64,000 nucleotides of DNA from Eleginops maclovinus (lineage: Eukaryota; Chordata; Actinopteri; Perciformes; Eleginopidae). Made by a program: the position numbers and the translations under genes. Position 1 is the stretch's first letter; the number at the start of each line of letters is the position of its first letter. The notes beneath the pieces are model-generated. The model saw only the letters and a program-made list of their open reading frames with translations. It did not search any database and was not told where the DNA came from. The DNA lies in contig NC_086361.1 of NCBI RefSeq assembly GCF_036324505.1, forward strand, positions 2,854,916-2,918,915, given 5' to 3'. Shown in pieces: positions 57,001 to 64,000 of the stretch.

Positions 57001-59830
57001 CAACTCGCTGCCGGCTGAGAACAGCCTAGAGGGATTACTGTATCCCATCTGTGCCTGGGCCTTGTGTTCCCACTTCCAGAGAGTATTTCCCTTGAAGGCA
57101 TTTGTGTTGCACTCAGTTGAAAACACAAAAAGAGACAGTAGTTGTGTGTAGAAAAAGAGAGGTTTAGAGAAAATGTAAAATCTTGGCTCCTATCACTTCA
57201 ACAAACCCTGCGTTAACTCGCCATGATTGTCCTATTTTCAATAACAAGAATTGGACAAAATTCGACATTAAAATGGAGACCTGCTGTGTGTCCTTGGACG
57301 AAGATCACTGAAGTTGAACAAAAACATATTCTTACTTTCTCTTTTGTCTAATAAAATACAAGTTGTTGATTCATATGTGCTCGCTCCAACCATGCATTTA
57401 ATATGTAAACTACTTTCAGTTTGTCTTTTACATCAAACATAAACAAGGTCATAACCTGGAGAAAGTCTTGTGTTTGGTTTTTCTGGGCGTGTGACATTTT
57501 CCTGGGGGTTTGGAAAAACGCCCCCAGGAGGTCTGGCAGACCTTAAAGCAAACGTTGGTAGTGGCCACTATAACTTCCGTGTCAGTCTGCGATGTCTTTG
57601 GGCCCAAAAAGACATTCTCCCATTGACTTTCACTGGGGAAGAGGCGTATATAATTCAGTCGATACATGTTTTGGAACCAAACCAACTAACCAGTACGAAC
57701 TCTTGAATAGCTCTTATTTAAATGAATAGGGCTTAAATATTGTAAAGTGCGCAAAAAGCTGAATCCAAAGTTATTTCCCCTCCAATTATTTGACTGAGCC
57801 GAGAGTTTACATGTCTCTGGGGATTGGAGGCAGGGCTTATGAAAATGCAAGTACCGATGCTGTATGGGCCCAGATAGGGGTACTCTCGAGGGTCTGGCCA
57901 TTTTGCAACTTTCAGAGGATTAAACGGGATCCAGCCTCCAACGCTGTATCATGATCTCTTTATACATTCATGGCATTTTCACTCATGCTTTAAGCAAGCT
58001 TCCCCTTTAGCTTACCTTCTGCTACAGGTAATAACTTATATCCAGCCTATTGTCAGTCTCAGAATGTGTCCCAGGTGGCCATAATGTCTTAAAACACCTG
58101 CAGCTTTTCTTGCATTCAATAGGAAACAAGCAGTGGATTTCCAGGCTTGGGGAGTAACGCTTAAGATGGAAAGGGATTACTTTATCAGAATACAAAAAAA
58201 AGGTAACTGTAATCCCTTATATTAACATTTTTATAAAAGACAAACAGATTACTGTCAGATTTTTTTTAAAAATAGGGATAACTATCAGGATTACAATGTT
58301 AGTTAAACCTAAAAAGACCCTACAGTATAGTGTGTGTTGTAAATGATCGGATATTATCTCTCCTCTGTAAGCTGTACTGTTCTGTAGGCTAATACTTTAA
58401 GTGGGAATCTATACGCGTACTTCCTGAATATGCTTCATGAAAGGCCAGCTTTTCCTATAAATACAATCATTTCTGATTCTCAATATGTTGCTTTCTTCTT
58501 TTCTAAGGTCACATTGTTCTGCTGTCTTATATCACACACATTAGTAAAACACATCTTTGCTCTTGTATTTATTTGCAACCCTGTGTATTACATACAATAA
58601 TGTCAACCACAAGAAAGGTGCATGTGTGGAGGTATGGTGTAGGTAGATGATTGGGTGAAGATATCAGAGGTTGTTTGAGGACAGCAAAGGGAAACCCCCA
58701 TCTTTTGGCTTCTTGGTTTTTCAGCTTTTACACCCTGAATAGTGAGATGAATTTCTCCAAAGCTCACTCCAATTATTTGTCAGTAATACAAGTAGATCAT
58801 GTCTGTAGTACATGTTTCATATGTGTGAGTACAGCCTGTGAGTTGAAAGTGTGATTGTGTCACAACCCTTTTGAACTCCATACGAGAAAGACACTTGCTA
58901 AAAACCCTCCCCATTCACACTTACTCACACTCTTAGGAAAACATCTACATTACCCATGACTCAAATGCTCTAAATTAAAATGCTCTAAAGATCCCCAATT
59001 ATACAAAATGCTGGTGTGTAAGTAGACTGTATTACTGAAATGCACGCTCGATGTCTACCGACAATAACCAATGACAATCTATCTGTGGTTTTGTAATTAA
59101 TAAATTAAATGCATACAAAAAGTGTTAAAGTCTACAAGCAAAAACATCACAATCCAACAATTTTGTAGCTGTGTAGTCACCACAGAAATAGTGGATTTAC
59201 AAAATACTGTGGAGCAGAAACACCTATACAGATGTCAGCAGTTGAACAGTAGTATTATGTTGTTGTATCAGGCTGTAGTGCTGAACGAAGCAATTGTTTA
59301 TTGTTGCCATTTGCAGCACGTGCATAATGAGACGTTTAGTGAACATCAGTAAATTGTAGTGTCAATCGGATGTCCTGATCAATCGGTATTTATTTTTCAG
59401 AGGGGATTGACACATTTTCAGAGGGGATTGACACAAACATGCCTGCACAGGCGCTTGCACGCCGTCAGGTCAATAGTATGATCCTGCAATAGCGGAGGCT
59501 GCATAGCAGCCCTAATGTCAAAGACTATACATTCTACATTATATTTTAAATTTATCAGGATGCAGTAGAATATTTGGGAAGGCTTAGACTTCCCTGGCCT
59601 ACAGTACCAGCCGCCCATGCATGGGGTTGTACCGAAAGAATAACGAATCTTGCTCTATTGAGGTAGCGTCGTTCCTCATTGACCAACTGGAGGAGCACAG
59701 AAGTCTGGCAAAGTAGCAGCAGGAGCTCACTGGGACACATGCCAGTTCAGTTGGAGACGCATGTCTAGGCTGAACATCTTAGCATGTAAAAACGTGAAAC
59801 TTTTCATGTAATTAGCTGATACTGAGCTTT
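57001..59830. other. Intergenic; scattered repeat-like words, no gene
   Basis: 57450-57960 (GGCAGACCTTAAAGCAAACG; CCCATTGACTTTCACTGGGG) resembles a common fish repeat without visible ends. 58140-58310 has GATTACTTTATC words like a MITE. Otherwise nothing supported. Confidence 0.35.
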
Positions 59831-59987
59831 TTTGTGTGTGTGTGTGTGTGTGTGGCAGCAATATGCTTCCAAACAACGAGCTGATTTGTTTTCTTTAGGA
59901 TGTAATGAGGGAAATGTGGGCTGGCTTTACACAGAATTCCTGGTAACGTCCCACCCACGTGACTCGTCCCAACCTATCGCCCCCATA

Positions 59988-60044
59988 GACTTTGTGAGCT
60001 GAATCCCCTCCCCAGCTGTGTCTGTGTATTACATCATATATATA

Positions 60045-60086
<42 letters not shown>

Positions 60087-60158
60087 CAGCTTTCCCTCCT
60101 GCAGACATCTCGCTGAATACACAGACACAGCTGGGGAGGGGATTCAGCTCACAAAGTC
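59988..60158. repeat. Palindrome with 43-bp perfect arms and a TA-rich loop
   Basis: Arms 59988-60030 and 60116-60158 are exact inverse complements (for example CTGAATCCCCTCCCCAGCTG at 59999 and CAGCTGGGGAGGGGATTCAG at 60128). The 85-bp loop is mostly (TA)n, 60034-60083. The whole can extrude as a hairpin or cruciform. Confidence 0.95.
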
Positions 60159-60190
60159 CTACTTAAACTCTTGAAATCTAACGATCTTCA

Positions 60191-60196
<6 letters not shown>
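60158..60196. repeat. 39-bp direct repeat, copy 1
   Basis: Identical to 60404-60442 (starts CCTACTTAAACTCTTGAAAT, ends CTTCAGTGTCT). Copy 2 lies inside the hAT-like element that starts at 60261; copy 1 lies just outside, next to the TA array. Confidence 0.93.

Positions 60197-60261
<65 letters not shown>
60196..60261. repeat. (TA)n microsatellite
   Basis: About 65 bp of TA directly before the left end of the next element. Confidence 0.97.
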
Positions 60262-60264
<3 letters not shown>

Positions 60265-61086
60265 GGTGCGATTTGTAGGGGGGGATGGTGAGGATTTCCC
60301 CCCCTCTGGTTTTCCTATCCCTACCTCTGCTAAATTATTTTTATCTCCGGTGGGGACAAGGATTTCCCCCCCTTGATAGCGATGAATGCAACTTAACTGC
60401 TAGCCTACTTAAACTCTTGAAATCTAACGATCTTCAGTGTCTTTACATCAGAGTAGGCTATTCAGCAGCCTTCTGGCAGACGGTGCATATTTCTGAACGT
60501 CATCGAACACAAAAACATTGTAACATTTTTGTGCGGGAACTTCGCAGGAAAAACAGCGCTGAACCAAACATGAAACGCGTTCAGAGCAGCATATCATCTT
60601 ACTTTACAGGACCCATTTGCAGAATTGTGGATAGAAGAGGGCCGAAATGCTGCAGACAATGCCCCGATAGGAAAAACGAAAAAGCCACCACAAATTTGTC
60701 ACCAGAGCCGACTGTTTACTTTGTCTAGTTTTCCAGACCTGTCCCTGAGTGTTGACAGCACGTTGTGCTATTTAGTGAATTATTTTGAGTGTTTGATTTA
60801 AGTTAATTGGAGGGTCTTTTCATGGAGAGCATTGATGCTGTTCTATGGTGCTTTCTGCCTGTTAGTGCGTACGCATGTTTTTGTGACGTTGAATAGAAAT
60901 CCATGTATGGGTTATTAAAAGTTTTGCCATGTTGTGATGGGGACTAATCCACGGACCCGAAAAAAGGGCCTGTCTACTTTTTGCGTTTTTTTCTCCCTAG
61001 TTATGCAAGTTAAAAGTCCAATGTTCTTGTCTATGAATAAATTAAAAAAAACATCCCCCCCCTCTGTTTTTTTGTCAAATCGCACC

Positions 61087-61091
<5 letters not shown>
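60261..61091 (+). mobile_element. hAT-like non-autonomous element between TA arrays
   Basis: Inverted ends ACAGGGTGCGATTTG (60261) and CAAATCGCACCCTGT (61077-61091). A frame within 60285-60728 ends MKRVQSSISSYFTGPICR..., recalling the N-terminal start (M-K-R-x-x-S-I-x-S-F-F) of hAT transposases, then stops at 60726-60728. Target duplications cannot be read because both flanks are TA repeats. Probably a deleted derivative keeping the first transposase exon. Confidence 0.75.

Positions 61092-61139
<48 letters not shown>
61090..61139. repeat. (TA)n microsatellite
   Basis: About 50 bp of TA directly after the right end of the hAT-like element. Confidence 0.97.
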
Positions 61140-61142
<3 letters not shown>

Positions 61143-62574
61143 CTTCACAGACATGTCTTTTATGGATATAGACAGTATATTGTTCAAACATAGCATCATT
61201 GGGGACCTTTAAAAGAGCTCCAGAAGTCTGAAGTTTGTTCAAAGAAGATCTTAGATGACTGCGCCACATGTTTTGGAGTATTTATACAAAATGCATTTGG
61301 TCATGACAACTGATAAGCAACATGTGTAGTATATAGACAGGCTGGGTTGGGGGGTTACTTTATAGAAGAATTCCATTACAATTAGTTCTCTGTAAAAAAA
61401 AATGTAATCAGTAACCTATTCTGAGTATCAAAATATAAAAGTAATGAAACAGGATTACTTTCTGTTATTTTTGGATAACCTCAATATAAAATGCAATGCA
61501 GATAAATACAAGAGAAAGTTAATCAATAAGGTGTTTTACTTAAATGTATTATGTAAGACAACAGAGCAATGTGACCCTAGAAGAGGCCCTGCTATTCTTT
61601 TTGGGGTTTCCCCTTTCCTGTAGTGTGTTCTATAGTTTTTTCCCTGTGTTCAGGCAGTAGCCTATACAGCAACACTGAAACACATGAGCACATACTACAG
61701 TTTAAAAAAGAGAAATAAAATCTGAGCTGACAGAGAATGTTACATTTTAGTTTAACACACACAGTTAAGCTCACACACACTATTTGATCAACACATAGGT
61801 TCACCTGCTGAATTAAAAACAGAACAAATGAACCAAAGAAAGAGAAACCATGAAGCAGATTCAGGCAGTAGATTCACTCTTACAGTGTTACAGAACAGAA
61901 CGGAACAGCTGACAGAGGAGAGAGAACATCTGATCCTTTACAACACACACTATATCTTTTTAGGTTCTACTAACAATGTTATCCTGCTTTTAATAAACAA
62001 CTTTTTGTTGTAACACCTGATTACATCTGTTACCATAAGGAAAGACAGTTAACTTTTTTTGTATCCTGTTTACATGTATATGTATATGTAAACATGTAAT
62101 CTATAACTCCCCAAACCTGTGTCTTTCTTTAACCAAAAGTGTCAAGATGTATCCTTTGATGTTTTCTTTGTTTAGGTTCCTTTTGACCAGATGAAGGGTT
62201 ATTCCTAATCTAATGTGATTATTGATGCTTAATGTTTTGTGCGTTTAAGTGTTACTCATACACTTTACTGTAAGTAGGAGTATGTTACTCAGTGTGTGAG
62301 TGTTGTTCTTTACACACCTTGAGTGTTTTTCTTAGAATTTAGGGCTCATGGCTCTGTGGACTCCAGTTCTATTGTATTGTGATTACTTTTATTGACCTGG
62401 CTTTGTGCATAAGGCGCTGTCATGTTGAAACAGGAAAAATAAATACACAATACAATTGTTCACAAAAAGTTGAAAATACCATTGTCTTGAATATCATGTG
62501 ATGCTGTAGCATTAACATTTAATTTCAATTTAGCTAAGAAGCTTAGTCAAAACATTGACTATTGATTGGAATGT
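61140..62574. other. Intergenic, no gene
   Basis: AT-rich; 61580-61650 faintly resembles the start of the MITE at 55011. No coding region supported. Confidence 0.4.
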
Positions 62575-62985
62575 AACCATGTACTTAAGTAAACATCTGA
62601 GGTACTTGTACTTTTTACTTCCCTACATTTTGTATGGATATGTTGTATTTTTAACTCAACTACATTCATTTACAGTTTTCGTTATCAATAACTTTGAACA
62701 TAAGGATTATTAATAAAACATAAACAATGAAAATAATATGATATATTATTTAAAAAATACTCAAACCTTGAGAAACTACAACAATTTGTAAGCAGTTACA
62801 ACAATTTTATAATAATATAATACTTAAAAAAGAGTCATTGTACATAATGAGTACTTTGATAGAAGTACATGTTACCAATAATACTTCTGTCTTATCAGCT
62901 AACATTTAGAGTTCAGGACTTTTACATGTAGTGGAGTATTTTCTACTTTTACTGTAAAGGATTTCAGTACTTCTTCCACCTCTTG
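62575..62985. mobile_element. Fish MITE-like block ('TACTTAAGTA' family), second copy
   Basis: ATGTACTTAAGTAAACATCT at the left and GTAGTGGAGTATTTTCTACT ... AGTACTTCTTCCACCTCT at the right match the word set at 31011. Ends and duplication not resolved. Confidence 0.5.
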
Positions 62986-64000
62986 TGTCTACATACATAC
63001 AGTATATCTTTTTATGTTCCTGAAGTGAGGAAAGTCATCTGATCACACTGAAGCAGTAAACCTGCTGACCCCTTTTCAAAGAAGAAGTTAAATTACAAAC
63101 CATTAGAGCAGAATCTATTTAGTCACATGGTGGACAAGTAGACACATGCATGTGAGATAATGTGATGTGAAGGAAACACCAGAGTTATGTAATGGTGGTG
63201 GGACAATGAGGCAATGCAGGATTCCCTCAAAACTTTCTACCTGCCCGGGCAAGGCTAGTGGAGACTCTGGATGGAAGGAAGGATGGGAGGGCGGAGTGGA
63301 GCTTTGTAGACGAGGTTGAAACCAGGTAGAACGAAACCTACGTGAAACCTGTGGTGGTGTGGTTTCCTGACTCACTTCTAAAGTAAACCAGTGAGCTGTT
63401 GCGTATGCAGAATATTTGTTCCTGTTTGTAAGTTGCAACATACACACATTTTCCACATTCACAGAGGAGGAGGGGTTTAGTACATAACAGTTCCAACCAT
63501 TTTCATAAGCTCACTGCAAAAGAAATTGGATGGATTAATAGATTAATATATTAAAAACATTGAAATGGAATGCTAATTAAAGTCAAAGTCAACTTTATTG
63601 TCCATTCCTCTATTTGTGTATAAAGACAGCGATCGAAATTCAGTTTCTCATCATCCAAAAGAATAAAAAAACACACTAGAGAAATGATTTTTTATGATCA
63701 AATATGAAAGCATGAAGTCACTGTGTACAAGCTGCACTCATTTATTTTCTTTCTCGTTGGGGGGTAAAGGACAAAACACAACATAGTCATACTACCATCT
63801 TACAAGTTGTCATGTCAAACATGGTAGTAAAACAGTTGCTTCCTTATACTGTTTTTGGCCACTGGATGAATATTATTTGAACAGTCAATATCTTTTAAGC
63901 CACTTGATGCACCAATACGCTCTCAGCTAACAGAATCAAAACCACAAATTTAGGAATTGATGAGGTCAGACTCCCTCAACCCAGCTTATTATTTATTAAT
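62986..64000. other. Intergenic; LINE-like tail near 63580, no gene
   Basis: 63580-63650 reads AGTCAAAGTCAACTTTATTG, the reverse of a common fish LINE 3' tail. The rest has no recognised feature. Confidence 0.4.

Noticed and set aside
60191..60376. Ile-Tyr repeat frames over TA arrays (also near 59895-60128 and 60915-61269)
   Set aside because: Translations of (TA)n repeats.

Overview
This window is a teleost (most likely percomorph) nuclear genome segment. The evidence is GT-AG spliced vertebrate genes with vertebrate codon sense, long CA/GT microsatellites, and a dense load of fish-type repeats: Tc1, hAT and their MITEs, LINE and SINE tails, a solo LTR and a gypsy fragment. Nothing prokaryotic is present.

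Two host genes can be supported, and they converge. The first is the 3' third of gabbr1 (GABA-B receptor subunit 1) on the + strand, in seven exons from 2475 to 34000. It covers TM3 to TM7, the cytoplasmic coiled coil and an RSRR ER-retention motif. Its 5' exons lie left of the window. The second is a complete four-exon TNF-alpha-type cytokine gene on the - strand (CDS 49497 down to 47883, 238 aa). It has an NF-kB site and a TATA-like box upstream and an AU-rich 3' UTR. In human, GABBR1 and TNF both lie in the extended MHC on chromosome 6p, so their closeness here may be an ancient linkage.

The rest is introns and intergenic DNA filled with mobile elements. 1-1818: an hAT transposase fragment fused to a truncated Tc1. 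2592-8226: an intron with a CA array and a 57-bp minisatellite that appears to have grown from the end of a dispersed MITE. 8335-19362: an 11-kb intron almost entirely made of one roughly 10-kb DNA transposon (about 8.88-18.85 kb). That element has long terminal inverted repeats, a 3.6-kb internal 29-bp minisatellite, and a decayed three-exon gene for a zinc-binding plus XPG/PIN-like nuclease protein. It resembles the Academ superfamily and is the most unusual object here. A 300-bp solo LTR with 5-bp target duplications sits inside its right inverted repeat. 19668-29361: an intron with a deleted Tc1, microsatellites, a LINE tail and hAT MITEs, one ending 61 bp before a gabbr1 exon.

In 35-47 kb, intergenic DNA holds LINE fragments, a SINE nested in a LINE, and a 2.8-kb transposon (44086-46847) whose ends are built of hairpins and which carries one helix-turn-helix exon. 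In 50-64 kb there is no convincing host gene. It holds a gypsy reverse-transcriptase scrap, two hAT MITEs sharing three copies of one target site, and a 43-bp-arm palindrome beside a TA array, a 39-bp direct repeat and an hAT end.

All family names come from reading motifs and from memory. No alignment or database search was run.
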